NCBI GenBank assembly: GCA_003208835.1
Contig: QCVD01000005.1
Location: forward strand, 1 to 64,000
Direction: 5' to 3'
Source: Synechococcus sp. AG-683-C23
GTDB taxonomy: Bacteria; Cyanobacteriota; Cyanobacteriia; PCC-6307; Cyanobiaceae
Length of the DNA: 64,000 bases
Both the position numbers and the translations under genes were made by a program. The notes beneath the pieces are model-generated. The model was not told the origin of the DNA and made no database searches. It saw only the letters and a program-made list of their open reading frames with translations. This document shows, one piece after another, positions 38,430 through 49,447 of this stretch (positions are counted from its first letter, which is position 1; every line of letters starts with the position of its first letter).

Positions 38430-40451
38430 TCAGGAACCGGAAATGTATTCATGCAATTTCCACTCTTTTCCATCCCTCCCCAGCACGTAGGTCACGGTCA
38501 ACGCGCCTGGAGGCGTCTGATCAATCACCGTTCCAGAGCGGTCGAGGGTCTGATCCGAATAGTCCACCTCAGCCTTCACAGCGATGCGTCGTGATGTTCG
38601 GCTCACTACGTCAACACTGGTGACTGATGCCTTGATGGTTTTTGTGCGGCCCAGCGCAGCATCAGCGGTGCGCTCAGCTTGCACCCGTCGCAACAACCGA
38701 TCGCGCGCAACCGTCGAAATCTGGCTCGAAACCGCTTCAGGCACGGCATTGGACTGGCCCGCCAGCGCATTGGCTTTGGCGTTCAACCAGCCCTGGACGA
38801 GATCCTCCAGTTGCTGCTCAGAAGGCACATCACTCGTTAACGGCTCAATTGGGCGATCCAGGGGCTGCTCCGGTTGGAGAGTGGCTAAGGGAAGCGCTGT
38901 CTCATCAAGATCATCGAAGGCCGGCAACTCCGGTTCCTGCTTCACCACTGGCGAAACTGGTGGTGCATCGCTTCGCTGACGCAGCATCAACGAGACGCCG
39001 CCACCAACAGCTGCCAGGACGGCCACCAGCACCCCAAGCTTGACCACGAGCGGTCGTGGTAGTTGGGGAAGCCGGGGCAGTTGAGGCAGTTGAGGCAGAA
39101 AGAAAGAAGGGAGGCGCATGCCGCGTTCTTCCAGACCCTCCGAAGACTGCTCGGAAGCCGAAATAGGCTCCCCAGACTGAAGACCCAGCCCAGAGGCAAC
39201 GGGGGTCTCCCAAGGCAAAGGCAACGCATCGTTGAGCGGCTGGCGGGACGCTTGGCGATCCAGTCGTTCGACGTGGTTCTGCACATCACGGTCGGCAAAC
39301 CAGGCGTCGAGATCAATGGCCGTGGCATCAACATCGCGATAGCCCGGCAAAACATCCCGCCCAAGCCAAGCCCTGCAGTATTCACACTGCGCCGCCAAAT
39401 TGTCGCCGGAATGCTGCAGGAACCAAGCCTGCACCTCCGCATCTCGGATCGCGGCGAAGTGATGCTCCGCCTCACGGACATTGCCAAGCAACAAGTCAAG
39501 ACAGCCCAGAAGGGGCTTCGGATCCAGCTCTGAGTCCGGCAGGAGTTGAAGACGGTCCCGCGCCTGCTCAAGGCATTCAGGCTTACGCCGGGAAAAACCT
39601 GCAGCCGTCAGGGCAACAACCGCCAAAAATCCTGCTTCTGCTTCGCCCTCGTCCGACCAACCAGTGAAGAGATCGATTTGTTCTTGCACCGTGAGGAAAC
39701 GGCGGATTTGTTGGAAGAACGATTCGAAATCGTCTTGGGTCATCGACCCTGCCCCCTCCACGGAGGTAACGAAATCCGTTCCATCCAGCCCGCCTCGGCG
39801 ACTGACAAGCTGATCGAGCAGCGTCAAGCCCTTTTGGTGAGAGGCCTGATCGCTCAGATCTCGACTGATCAGATCCAGAATTCTGAACGGCAGAAGAGCT
39901 TCTAAGTCGCCTTCGAGCCTGCGCTGCTGATCGGGCAGCTTGCCCATGCGCTGTTGTAGTTGGATTCCTTCCACCAACAATTGCGCCGCTGCTTCATAAC
40001 GGCGCTGACCCTGTTCTTCCACTGCTGCATCACGACACGCCAAAGCGGCCAACAGTGTGAGATCAGCTTCCCGCCCACTACCGAGGGCAGGCGCTTGGGG
40101 GGGCTGAAGCCCATGACTCGCCATTTGAAACGCCTCGAGGGCTCCATGGGCCTCCCAAAGAAGAATCAATCCAGCCACTTCACTGCTTGCAGGAAGGTCG
40201 AGTCCGACGGTCTCGTTTGGGTGAGATGCACTCAAACGAATCAGAGCAGATTCGTATTCGGCACGGTCATCTCGATCGGTGAGGAGATCAGCCGAACGAC
40301 TCAGCAGTTCGTTTCGTTTGAGCAGCGCTTCATGGGTAAATCCCTGATCAGGCGGACCATCACAGCGGGTTTGTAGCCGGTGAAGGATGGCCGCCGCATC
40401 AGCGGAAGGACTGACACCCAGCAGTCGGAAATGATCGATGGGCAAATCCAA
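38430..40451 (-). CDS. ftn2: ARC6/Ftn2 (ZipN)-like cell division protein
   Basis: N-terminal J-like domain ([22 protein letters not shown]), single TM, C-terminal IMS domain ([14 protein letters not shown]...). Confidence 0.88.
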   Translation of the reverse strand: MDLPIDHFRLLGVSPSADAAAILHRLQTRCDGPPDQGFTHEALLKRNELLSRSADLLTDRDDRAEYESALIRLSASHPNETVGLDLPASSEVAGLILLWEAHGALEAFQMASHGLQPPQAPALGSGREADLTLLAALACRDAAVEEQGQRRYEAAAQLLVEGIQLQQRMGKLPDQQRRLEGDLEALLPFRILDLISRDLSDQASHQKGLTLLDQLVSRRGGLDGTDFVTSVEGAGSMTQDDFESFFQQIRRFLTVQEQIDLFTGWSDEGEAEAGFLAVVALTAAGFSRRKPECLEQARDRLQLLPDSELDPKPLLGCLDLLLGNVREAEHHFAAIRDAEVQAWFLQHSGDNLAAQCEYCRAWLGRDVLPGYRDVDATAIDLDAWFADRDVQNHVERLDRQASRQPLNDALPLPWETPVASGLGLQSGEPISASEQSSEGLEERGMRLPSFFLPQLPQLPRLPQLPRPLVVKLGVLVAVLAAVGGGVSLMLRQRSDAPPVSPVVKQEPELPAFDDLDETALPLATLQPEQPLDRPIEPLTSDVPSEQQLEDLVQGWLNAKANALAGQSNAVPEAVSSQISTVARDRLLRRVQAERTADAALGRTKTIKASVTSVDVVSRTSRRIAVKAEVDYSDQTLDRSGTVIDQTPPGALTVTYVLGRDGKEWKLHEYISGS

Positions 40452-40552
40452 CAGCTTTTTCTGTCGCAGGCGCGAACTTTAGTCAGTGTCAGGTGTTTTG
40501 CCTATTCCTCATCCGCTGGCCCTTACAGTTGGTCGGTGTGAATGAGCTGGTC

Positions 40553-41638
40553 ATGGGTCAGGACCTCGCGGTGGACTCCGCTTCCATCGGTATCGCCGCC
40601 GCCGGTGCCCATGCCGAGCGTCTCTCGAATCTGGTGACGTCTCAACGCGCCATCGTTGACCGCGACACGGGCTTAGACCTGTACCGGGATATGACCCTGG
40701 GTCGGCGCTTCGAAGACAAATGCGCCGAGATGTACTACCGGGGCAAGATGTTTGGCTTCGTTCATCTCTACAACGGACAAGAAGCCGTTTGCACTGGTGT
40801 CATCGGCGCGATGAAGCGCCAACACGACTGGTTTTGCAGCACTTACCGCGATCACGTCCATGCCCTGAGTGCGGGGGTCCCTGCGCGCGAGGTCATGAGT
40901 GAGCTGTTTGGTAAAGAAACGGGATGCAGCAAGGGCCGCGGTGGCTCCATGCATCTGTTTTCCAAAGAACATCACCTGTTAGGCGGGTTTGCTTTTATCG
41001 CTGAAGGAATCCCCGTTGCCCTGGGCGCGGCCTTCACCAGCCGCTACAAACGTGACGCCCTCGGCGATGCCTCCAGCAATTCGGTAACAGCGGCATTTTT
41101 TGGAGACGGCACCTGCAACAACGGTCAGTTCTTCGAATGTTTGAACATGGCCCAGTTGTGGAAATTACCGATCCTTTTTGTTGTTGAAAACAACAAGTGG
41201 GCGATCGGGATGGCCCACGACAGAGCCACCAGCGACCCTGAAATTTGGCGCAAAGCTGCTGCCTTCGGCATGGCAGGAGAGGAAGTCGACGGCATGGATG
41301 TTCTCGCCGTTCGCGCTGCCGCCCAACGGGCCATTGAACGCGCTAGGGCCGGAGAAGGACCCACTGTTTTGGAATGCCTGACCTACCGATTCCGCGGCCA
41401 TTCATTGGCTGATCCAGACGAATTGCGCTCCGAACAGGAAAAACAGTTCTGGGCGAAACGTGATCCCCTCAAAGCTCTCGAGCGCGACTTGACCGAAGCT
41501 GGACTAGTTCGTAGCGAGGAGCTACGTGGAATTGAAAAGGAGATTGATGCGGTGATCTCGGATTGCGTTGATTTCGCACTTTCCGCACCAGAACCCGATC
41601 CCTCAGAGCTAACCCGTTACATCTGGGCTGAGGATTAA
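40553..41638 (+). CDS. pdhA: Pyruvate dehydrogenase E1 component alpha subunit
   Basis: [58 protein letters not shown]. Confidence 0.95.
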   Translation: MGQDLAVDSASIGIAAAGAHAERLSNLVTSQRAIVDRDTGLDLYRDMTLGRRFEDKCAEMYYRGKMFGFVHLYNGQEAVCTGVIGAMKRQHDWFCSTYRDHVHALSAGVPAREVMSELFGKETGCSKGRGGSMHLFSKEHHLLGGFAFIAEGIPVALGAAFTSRYKRDALGDASSNSVTAAFFGDGTCNNGQFFECLNMAQLWKLPILFVVENNKWAIGMAHDRATSDPEIWRKAAAFGMAGEEVDGMDVLAVRAAAQRAIERARAGEGPTVLECLTYRFRGHSLADPDELRSEQEKQFWAKRDPLKALERDLTEAGLVRSEELRGIEKEIDAVISDCVDFALSAPEPDPSELTRYIWAED

Positions 41639-41685
41639 CCTCAGCCGGGCCGCCGATCGTGTTCCACTCAATCAAGTTCCTCTAA

Positions 41686-42627
41686 TCAAATTCCACTCGG
41701 CAGACGTCTGGTGAGATTGCGCAACTTGCGCAACGCCTTCAGCTCGACCTGACGGACGCGCTCTCTAGACACCTCCATCATGCGGCCGATTTCTGCGAGC
41801 GTGTGTCTCTCATTGCCTTCCAAGCCAAAACGAAGCCGAAGCACGTTTTGCTCTTGCTCACTGAGATGACTGAGCCAACGCCCCAACTGTTCGTGATGGA
41901 TGCGCTGCTCGACAATGTCGAGGGGCTCTTCTGCTGACGAGTCGGCAATCAAGTCGCCAAGGAAGCTCCGCCCTTCCTCTCCGTTAACAGGGGCATCAAG
42001 GCTGCTGGTGGTCAGGGCCTGACGCAAGAGGGAATCAAGCTCCTCGAGCCCAATGTCCATCTCCTCAGCAATTTCAAGCCGGTTAGGCATGGCGCCAAGT
42101 TTGTGGGCCAAATCCAAACTGACTTTGCGAATCGTGGTGAGACGTTCGCTCAGATGAACAGGAAGTCGGATCGTCCGGGATTGGCAAGCAATGGCCCTTG
42201 TCATGCTTTGGCGAATCCACCAAAAGGCATAAGTGGAGAATTTGTATCCCCGCGTGGGATCAAATTTTTCAACAGCACGTTCAAGACCCAAAGAGCCTTC
42301 TTGGATCAGATCCAAAAGCTCTAGCCCTTTGCCCTGGTATTTCTTGGCGACACTGACAACAAGGCGAAGGTTCGCCTTCATCATTCTTTCTTTGGCACGA
42401 CGGCCAATCCGCAACATGCGTCGCTGTTGCGTTGTTAGATCCTCAACCTTGAAATCCTTAGAACCGTCTTCCGTGAAAGCCTGCATGGCTTGCACTTGAT
42501 TGCCCAATTCAATTTCCTCAGCTGGGGTCAGCAGGGGGATTCTTCCGATCGTGGACAAATACCAACTCACAGGATCGCTACTACGGCGACGCTGGGTCTC
42601 GAGCGGCTTAGAAGCTGAGGACACCAT
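41686..42627 (-). CDS. RNA polymerase sigma-70 family factor (RpoD-like)
   Basis: DPVSWYLSTIGRIPLLTPAEEIELG, DLIQEGSLGLERAVEKFDPTRGYKFSTYAFWWIRQSMTRAI, region 4.2 HTH. Confidence 0.95.
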   Translation of the reverse strand: MVSSASKPLETQRRRSSDPVSWYLSTIGRIPLLTPAEEIELGNQVQAMQAFTEDGSKDFKVEDLTTQQRRMLRIGRRAKERMMKANLRLVVSVAKKYQGKGLELLDLIQEGSLGLERAVEKFDPTRGYKFSTYAFWWIRQSMTRAIACQSRTIRLPVHLSERLTTIRKVSLDLAHKLGAMPNRLEIAEEMDIGLEELDSLLRQALTTSSLDAPVNGEEGRSFLGDLIADSSAEEPLDIVEQRIHHEQLGRWLSHLSEQEQNVLRLRFGLEGNERHTLAEIGRMMEVSRERVRQVELKALRKLRNLTRRLPSGI

Positions 42628-43121
42628 GGAGGCAGCCCGAATGTGCAAAGACTTTCTTACGAAGAAACAAAATGAGCGCTCTTTTTCAGCAACCCTTCAG
42701 ATTTAGGCCAGGAAATCGAAACATTCGGCCTTAACAAATAATCCCTAATTCAAAAAAACAGCTTCATCCGGTCAGATTAAAACAGGAGTTGATTCATCAC
42801 TCAACTCCCAAATACTTAGTCAATTGACACCTAAATATGAGGGTTTTCATACAACAGAAGTCGCCATCCAATTCATTTGAAGAGCGTTTACAGCAACCCA
42901 CACAGACGAAAAGCAACGACTGCAGGGGGTCTCAATGAATCCGAGCAAAGAACTGGTCGCACAATGTTTTTAAACCCAGGGGACACCAGCAACCCAACGT
43001 GCTGCACCCAAGCCGATCCCCTCAAGCGGCGACACCAGAAACGCAGCACTTCATCTACGGATCTGGGTTGTTTCGAACGATCCCGATGCACTTTTCGTTG
43101 GAAAGGGCGCCGAAGCGATGC

Positions 43122-43163
43122 GCTCCCGACGACCAGCCACGCCATGGGCTGGTCGTCGGGAGC
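43122..43163. other. Long perfect hairpin upstream of mnmA
   Basis: GCTCCCGACGACCAGCC - ACGCCATG - GGCTGGTCGTCGGGAGC: 17-bp perfect stem, 8-nt loop, no following T-tract. Confidence 0.85.
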
Positions 43164-43193
43164 CCACTATGGATAAATCTCCCTGCGCCGCCC

Positions 43194-44363
43194 ATGGCCC
43201 TTGGAACAAGCATGACGGGAGCCGGAGAAGCTGCCCTAACGCGACTCCGCCAATGGCCTGGAGAACATCGGGTCGCCGTCGGCTTGTCGGGTGGAGTGGA
43301 TAGTTCATTGACCGCCGCCCTTTTGGTTGAAGCGGGCTGGGAGGTCGAGGGACTGACGTTGTGGCTGATGAGCGGAAAAGGAGCCTGCTGCGCGGAAGGG
43401 CTCGTGGATGCCGCAGGCATTTGTGAGCAGCTAGGCATCCCTCACCACGTGGTTGATACCCGCGACACCTTTCAAAAAGAAATCGTTCAACGACTCGTGG
43501 ATGGTTACCAAGACGGCATCACCCCGCTGCCTTGTTCTCAATGCAACCGTTCAGTGAAATTTGGCCCCATGCTCGATTGGGCCTCACGGGAGCGCAATCT
43601 TCCAAGAATTGCCACAGGGCACTACGCCCGCATCCGTCATGGCGGTGATCTTGGCCGCCATCAGCTGTTGCGGGGATTGGATTCCCGCAAAGACCAGAGC
43701 TATTTCCTTTACGACCTGCCGCAAGAAGCTCTCGGCAAAATCGTGTTTCCGCTCGGCGAACTCACCAAACCGGATACGCGCATCGAGGCCAGCCGTCATG
43801 GCCTGCGCACGGCTGAAAAGCCTGAAAGTCAAGACCTATGCCTGGCAGACCATCACGGATCGATGCGTGCCTTCCTAGATGCATATCTGCCGCCACGCCA
43901 AGGCGAAATTGTGCTGAAGGACGGAACTGTCGTGGGTGAGCACGATGGCATCGAACATTTCACCATCGGCCAGCGCAAGGGGCTTGGCGTGGCTTGGCGA
44001 GAGCCATTGCACGTGGTGAAACTCGATCCAGCCATGAATCGCGTGGTGGTAGCTCCTCGCGCAGAAGCTGGGCGTCAGGAGGCCATTGTGGGAGCGATCA
44101 ACTGGGTTTCGATCGATCCCCCCCAACAGCCCATGGACCTAGAGGTGCAAGTGCGGTACCGCAGTGCTCCCGTCACCGCACGGTTATCTCCTTTGCCCGC
44201 AACCGATAACGACCATCAACGCCAACGCCCCCATCGTTGTCATCTTGTGTTTGAAGACGAGCAGTTTTCCATCGCTCCAGGCCAAGCGGCCGTCTTCTAT
44301 GCGGGGGACACGGTGTTGGGGGGTGGATTGCTTCAGCGCAACGTCGAGACCAGCCAGGGATAA
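43194..44363 (+). CDS. mnmA: tRNA 2-thiouridylase MnmA
   Basis: [48 protein letters not shown]. Confidence 0.95.
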   Translation: MALGTSMTGAGEAALTRLRQWPGEHRVAVGLSGGVDSSLTAALLVEAGWEVEGLTLWLMSGKGACCAEGLVDAAGICEQLGIPHHVVDTRDTFQKEIVQRLVDGYQDGITPLPCSQCNRSVKFGPMLDWASRERNLPRIATGHYARIRHGGDLGRHQLLRGLDSRKDQSYFLYDLPQEALGKIVFPLGELTKPDTRIEASRHGLRTAEKPESQDLCLADHHGSMRAFLDAYLPPRQGEIVLKDGTVVGEHDGIEHFTIGQRKGLGVAWREPLHVVKLDPAMNRVVVAPRAEAGRQEAIVGAINWVSIDPPQQPMDLEVQVRYRSAPVTARLSPLPATDNDHQRQRPHRCHLVFEDEQFSIAPGQAAVFYAGDTVLGGGLLQRNVETSQG

Positions 44364-45757
44364 AAGCCGACCTCCTCGCGTAGCTGGACCGTCACCGTGG
44401 CCAGTCCCGCCTGCATCGGCGGCAACAGGCGCTCCACATGGCCATCGGCAGAAATCAAAGCTGTTGGCCCCGTATTCGCGATGCTGAGGAGGTCACGACC
44501 CGATTCGATCGCACGCAACTGAGCCAACGCCAAAAACTGTTGCTGCAGCTGCAAGGGATAGGGATCGAGATTGGCGATAGAGAGCAGCCAATCCGCCCCC
44601 TCGGCTGTAGCCAGCGCCAGGGTGCTGCCATCAGCAATTTCGTAGCAAATCGCTCCACCAGCAGGGGAGTCGAACAGGGAAAACAGCCGCGATGCTCCAC
44701 CGGGATGCAGTCCCCCCACCGCCGATAAACCGGCAGCTAATCCCCCAGGGAGCGGCGGAATCCATTCCCCGATGGGCACCAGCCGATGTTTATCAAGGAG
44801 AGGATATGGGCGCTCAGCGCCTGGGGAGAACAACAGCAATGAGCTGCGCTGCTGCCCCCGAATCCAACGAAACCCTCCACTGATCAATGGCACAGGCGGA
44901 GATCCTTGGGGCATACGCCAACCGGAAGGAAGCACGCCCTCAGGCGCGACCACAGCGTCAACCGGCTCACCTTCCGCCACTTGCAACGCAGCCAGCAACG
45001 CCTGAGGGAGCTGCCGACGCCGCTCTGGATCCAATTTTTCACGGGTTGGAACGGCTGGCTGCCATACGGCCAAAGAGAGGGCACCGGTCGCCGGAGGTGC
45101 TGTCGCCAAAAGCACAGCACCCAGACCATGGGCAAGCAGAAGACTGCCAAAACCGATCCATAGACCACGACGGCTAGCAACTCGGTGGGTAGCTCGATGC
45201 TTCACCAAGCCGCAAAGCCACCAGGCCCACATCAGCTGAATCACAACCAGACCCCCCGAGCCAAACCAACGGGACAAGCCAGCTAGCGGAAGATCCCAGG
45301 GCAACGTGCTGCCGCCAACCCCGATCCAAAACAACGGCGAACCAGACAACACCAGTTCGGCCAAGGCCCATATCAACGCGAGAACACCCGCAAGCAACCA
45401 AGGCGCTAAGCGCGGAAACCAACGACGACATCGCTGCAGCACCAGCGACCACAACGCCAGCAACGCTGCAGCACACATGCCGCAGACCAACCAAATGGTG
45501 ATAGCCACCGGAAGACTTAACAGGGCAGGCACACCCATCCAGGTGAGTGGATGCAAAGACAGCAGCCAGGCATGGCTCACCAGCACAGCGAGCAGACCCC
45601 ACACCGCACACCAACGGGTGCGCTCAGCCAAAGACCACAACAACGCCAGCGCAGGCACCATCAGAAGAGGACCGCCCAAAGAGGGGGCAAGCCCTGCAAG
45701 CACACCTCCCAGAGCGGCGCGCCAGCCAAACAGCAGTCGGTGATCGCCCATGGTCAT
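44333..45757 (-). CDS. lnt: Apolipoprotein N-acyltransferase
   Basis: Multi-TM N-terminus, [35 protein letters not shown] nitrilase-fold motifs. Confidence 0.85.
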   Translation of the reverse strand: MTMGDHRLLFGWRAALGGVLAGLAPSLGGPLLMVPALALLWSLAERTRWCAVWGLLAVLVSHAWLLSLHPLTWMGVPALLSLPVAITIWLVCGMCAAALLALWSLVLQRCRRWFPRLAPWLLAGVLALIWALAELVLSGSPLFWIGVGGSTLPWDLPLAGLSRWFGSGGLVVIQLMWAWWLCGLVKHRATHRVASRRGLWIGFGSLLLAHGLGAVLLATAPPATGALSLAVWQPAVPTREKLDPERRRQLPQALLAALQVAEGEPVDAVVAPEGVLPSGWRMPQGSPPVPLISGGFRWIRGQQRSSLLLFSPGAERPYPLLDKHRLVPIGEWIPPLPGGLAAGLSAVGGLHPGGASRLFSLFDSPAGGAICYEIADGSTLALATAEGADWLLSIANLDPYPLQLQQQFLALAQLRAIESGRDLLSIANTGPTALISADGHVERLLPPMQAGLATVTVQLREEVGFYPWLVSTLR

Positions 45758-45804
45758 CGGGGCAAGACCAAGCCATCCTGAACGGCAGCCCTCTGCTGCC
45801 TCCC

Positions 45805-46131
45805 ATGGACGCCAACCCGCTTCAGCAGCTTTTGCTCCGTGGACTCGGCACCACCACCCTGGTGGCCGATCGGCTGCGCGGGGTGACCCAAGCATGGGTT
45901 AGCAACGGCCAGCTCGATCCAAACCAGGCCTCCGCACTGGTGGACGACGTGCTCAAGGCCTTGCGGGGAGAGACCCCAGAGCTCGAGCAACAAATGGGGC
46001 GGAACCTGGAGCGCAACCGAGACAATCTCCTTCAAGACATCGGCGTTCCAAGCCAAAAAGAGATGGATGAACTTCGAGGGCGACTCGACCGACTGGAACA
46101 ACAGTTTCGTCAACTGGACCGGCCCGAATAA
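45805..46131 (+). CDS. Phasin-like/coiled-coil protein
   Basis: [53 protein letters not shown]... resembles phasin superfamily. Confidence 0.6.
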   Translation: MDANPLQQLLLRGLGTTTLVADRLRGVTQAWVSNGQLDPNQASALVDDVLKALRGETPELEQQMGRNLERNRDNLLQDIGVPSQKEMDELRGRLDRLEQQFRQLDRPE

Positions 46132-46183
46132 ATCATCTCGGTCCTGCGAGAGGCCAGAATCACAACCATCCGACTCAGCTTGT

Positions 46184-46777
46184 GTGCGCGACATCTTGAT
46201 CTCCACATCGGTGTGTGTGGCTTGCCTGCTTCTGGCTTTTGTCAGTCAACTGATTTCTCCCTCCACGGTGACGGCTGCACCTCAGGCTCAGGCCGCTGTG
46301 GTGCGTACCGAATCAAAAGCTGCCTTATCCAGCTTTGAACTAGACCCGGAAAACCCCAACCCAACGCTCTTCGCTATGGCTCCCGATAGCAACCAAGCCG
46401 ATGCATCCAACCTTGGCGGCCCCATGGATGCCCCCGACACCAGCCTTCTGCCCAGTGGCTTAAAAATTACGGAGCTCGAGCTGGGTAGCGGGGACGAAGC
46501 CACTGCGGGACAGACGGTGGTGGTGAATTACAGAGGCACCCTCGAAAACGGCACCGAATTCGACAGCAGCTACGGACGCGGACCCTTCAGCTTCCCGCTG
46601 GGAGCTGGCCGCGTGATTAAGGGCTGGGAAGAGGGTGTTGCGGGGATGAAGGTGGGCGGCAAGCGCAAGCTGGTGATCCCCCCCGACCTGGCTTACGGCA
46701 AGCGTGGCGCTGGTGGCGTGATTCCTCCGAATGCCACATTGCTCTTTGAAGTCGAATTACTCGACGTCAAGAAGTGA
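46184..46777 (+). CDS. FKBP-type peptidyl-prolyl isomerase
   Basis: [61 protein letters not shown]. Confidence 0.92.
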   Translation: MRDILISTSVCVACLLLAFVSQLISPSTVTAAPQAQAAVVRTESKAALSSFELDPENPNPTLFAMAPDSNQADASNLGGPMDAPDTSLLPSGLKITELELGSGDEATAGQTVVVNYRGTLENGTEFDSSYGRGPFSFPLGAGRVIKGWEEGVAGMKVGGKRKLVIPPDLAYGKRGAGGVIPPNATLLFEVELLDVKK

Positions 46778-46815
46778 GCGGAAGCTAGGCTCCTACCAAG
46801 AAAATCTTTTTAACA

Positions 46816-47289
46816 ATGTTGCGCTCGGCCCTCAACGCCATTGTCTGCGCCCTGCCTGCTCCCATTGTGGAAGCTCATTGCGATGGACCTTGCGGCGTCT
46901 ACGACCCTGCTTCAGCTCGTGTTCACGCTGAAGCAGTGCTCGCGATGACGAAAAAGCTCCAGGCTTTGGAAGCACCTGCTGCAGGAAATGCTGCAGCTCT
47001 TGCCACTTACAACAACACCTTCTCCCGCTTCGTTGCGGTCAAAGAAGACGAAGCCCAAAAGACCAAGAAAGAACTGTTGATCCTTTGGACCGACTATTTC
47101 AAGCCCGAGCACCTCGGCACTTTTCCCGATCTCCACGACACCTTCTGGAAAGCGGCCAAGCTTTGCAGCGCCTGCAAGGTGCACATCGACCAAGGCAAAG
47201 CCGAGGAACTGCTGGCTGCTGTTGAAAAAATCCACGGCATGTTCTGGCAATCCAAGGGCCGCAACGACGCCTGGGTCACCGCCTCCTGA
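46816..47289 (+). CDS. sodN: Nickel superoxide dismutase
   Basis: EAHCDGPCGVYDPASAR Ni-hook motif. Confidence 0.97.
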   Translation: MLRSALNAIVCALPAPIVEAHCDGPCGVYDPASARVHAEAVLAMTKKLQALEAPAAGNAAALATYNNTFSRFVAVKEDEAQKTKKELLILWTDYFKPEHLGTFPDLHDTFWKAAKLCSACKVHIDQGKAEELLAAVEKIHGMFWQSKGRNDAWVTAS

Positions 47290-47339
47290 GCCCCATCTGC
47301 TCATCAACAACATCTATTGCAGCAGCTGGTCTCCATGAC

Positions 47340-47672
47340 TTGTTGCTGCTTTTTTGTGGACGTCGTTTGCTTCTCAAAGTGGAGGGCCAATCCATGGCTC
47401 CCACCCTCAACCCTGACGACCGCGTGCTGGTTCGACGGGTCTCTGCCATCAAAGACACTCCAGCCTTAGGAACTGTTGTGGTGGCATGGCATCCATCGCA
47501 ACCAGGTCTTCGCCTGATCAAACGCCTTAAGAGCCTGGAGAACAACGGAATGATGTTGCTGGGAGATAACCCTTCATTCAGCACCGACAGTCGGCAGTTG
47601 GGTCCCATTCCCCGATCAGCGTTGATCGGCATCGTCGTATCCCGCGTAACTCCATCAAAAAAGATTCAATAA
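47340..47672 (+). CDS. sodX: Nickel-type SOD maturation protease
   Basis: GQSMAPTLNPDDRVLVRRV and LLGDNPSFSTDSRQLGPIP signal-peptidase-like motifs directly after sodN. Confidence 0.9.
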   Translation: MLLLFCGRRLLLKVEGQSMAPTLNPDDRVLVRRVSAIKDTPALGTVVVAWHPSQPGLRLIKRLKSLENNGMMLLGDNPSFSTDSRQLGPIPRSALIGIVVSRVTPSKKIQ

Positions 47673-47770
47673 AATCACTTTCAATTGGGGGGCTTTGGCA
47701 TCGATATACATCCCTATCAACGTCAACCAATTTGATGATAATGATCCCCAAGATATCGCTACAAATCAAT

Positions 47771-47806
47771 CCTGTAAATTTATTTAGATCGTCTAAATAA
47801 ATCAGG
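47771..47806. other. AT-rich perfect palindrome between convergent sodX and transporter genes
   Basis: ATTTATTTAGA (47778-47788) TCG TCTAAATAAAT (47792-47802), flanked by CCTG/CAGG. Confidence 0.8.
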
Positions 47807-47817
47807 ACTTAAACGCT

Positions 47818-48567
47818 TCAGAACACAACCGCAGAGGTTTTTTGCAACCAAAAAGCACCGGTAGCAATTGACAGAGCACCCGTGCATCCCACCAACAACG
47901 GCAGCATTCGAGCCCCACTGCGCAGGGTGAGAAACGACAAGGTGCTGACAACAGCCGCCATCGCTGCAATCGATCCGCCCAGATAGGCCAGCAAGTAAGC
48001 CAAAGCTCCCATGGGAGGCAGCGCCAAAGCAGGAATCACTGCTAGGAGATGACTCGCACCCGCCAAACCATGCAAAAGACCCAGGCCTGAGGCGGCATGG
48101 GCGTGGCGACGATGATTGCTCTGGCCACGCACATGCAGATGAAGGTGCCGATGAATCGACGCACCGTTGTGATGGTGCTCGTGGCTGTGCAGCTTGAGTC
48201 CAAAAGCAGTACGCACCGCCAAGCCACCCACCACCAATAGAGCAACACCCACGAAGAATTCAGCCCATGCCGACATCGCTTCGATGTGAACGACATCTTT
48301 AAAAACGATCGCCGCGAGGGCTAGCAACACAACACCGACCGAATGCCCCGCACCCCAAGCCAAACCTGAGCGGAACGCGGCGACAGGCTGTCGCATAGAA
48401 AAAGGCGTCATCGCCACGAGATGGTCAGCACCACCCACAACATGGACGGCACCAGCGGCGAACCCCGTGAGGAGGCTAATCAGCAAAAGCTCGATGCGAT
48501 AGATATCAATTCTGCAGGACTGAGCGACATCACGCCCCCACCAATGCATGGAGGGCCGTTTCCACAT
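47818..48567 (-). CDS. Putative nickel transporter (HupE/UreH-like), His-rich loop (start uncertain)
   Basis: [61 protein letters not shown]; adjacent to sodN/sodX. Confidence 0.75.
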   Translation of the reverse strand: MWKRPSMHWWGRDVAQSCRIDIYRIELLLISLLTGFAAGAVHVVGGADHLVAMTPFSMRQPVAAFRSGLAWGAGHSVGVVLLALAAIVFKDVVHIEAMSAWAEFFVGVALLVVGGLAVRTAFGLKLHSHEHHHNGASIHRHLHLHVRGQSNHRRHAHAASGLGLLHGLAGASHLLAVIPALALPPMGALAYLLAYLGGSIAAMAAVVSTLSFLTLRSGARMLPLLVGCTGALSIATGAFWLQKTSAVVF

Positions 48568-49426
48568 CCTCTTGACGCATTAAGGCTTCACCCACCAAGA
48601 CGGCCTCAGCGCCAGCGGCCTGAACCCGATCGAGATCGGAACGCGTAAACAAGCCAGACTCGCTCACCAAAACCGTGGTCTCCAAATGCAAACGATCACG
48701 GAATTGATTCACCAACACCTCTGTGGTGGCCAGATCGGTTTCGAATGTGGCTAAGTCGCGGTTGTTGATACCAATCAACGGAAAGCCTCCAATCGCGAGC
48801 ACCCGCTCCAACTCAGCGGCGTCATGCACCTCAACCAACACATCCAAACCCAGGGATTGAGCCACTTTGTTGAGATAGCGAAGATCCTGATCCGTGAGGA
48901 TCGCAGCGATCAACAGCACCGCATCCGCACCAGCGGCACGCGCCTGAAAAAGCTGGTACGGACTCAGAACAAACTCTTTGCAGAGCAAGGGCAAATCAAC
49001 GGTTTCACGCACCTTCACAAGAACGTCAAAACCACCCTGAAAAAACTGCTTATCGGTGAGCACGGACAAGCAACTTGCCCCCCCTGCGGCATAGGCCTTC
49101 GCGATGGCCACAGGATCAAAATCATCACGAATAACCCCCTTACTTGGGCTGGCCTTTTTGACCTCTGCAATCACCGCTGGCTTCACCTGAGCCCGCTTGA
49201 GTGCAGCAATGAAAGACCTCGTGGATGGCAGCAAGCCAATTTGTTTTTTGAGCTGATCTAACGGCACTTTCTGTCGTGCCAACTCCACTTCCCGGTCTTT
49301 CTCCCAAACAATTTTTTCGAGAATATTGCGCGGCTCTTCCTCCTCATGTGGAACGCCATACTCAAGGTATGAAACTCGAATCTTGGGACTAGGCGAACGA
49401 CGACGAATCTCCATACCATTTTCCAA
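48530..49426 (-). CDS. trpC: Indole-3-glycerol phosphate synthase
   Basis: [55 protein letters not shown]. Confidence 0.95.
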   Translation of the reverse strand: MENGMEIRRRSPSPKIRVSYLEYGVPHEEEEPRNILEKIVWEKDREVELARQKVPLDQLKKQIGLLPSTRSFIAALKRAQVKPAVIAEVKKASPSKGVIRDDFDPVAIAKAYAAGGASCLSVLTDKQFFQGGFDVLVKVRETVDLPLLCKEFVLSPYQLFQARAAGADAVLLIAAILTDQDLRYLNKVAQSLGLDVLVEVHDAAELERVLAIGGFPLIGINNRDLATFETDLATTEVLVNQFRDRLHLETTVLVSESGLFTRSDLDRVQAAGAEAVLVGEALMRQEDVETALHALVGA

Positions 49427-49447
49427 AAAAGTGAATCAAAACCCGAA

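Noticed and set aside
42877-43176. Opposing ORFs (42877-43176 + and 42888-43145 -) upstream of mnmA
   Set aside because: Both have unconvincing, basic low-complexity translations and span the hairpin; treated as non-coding.
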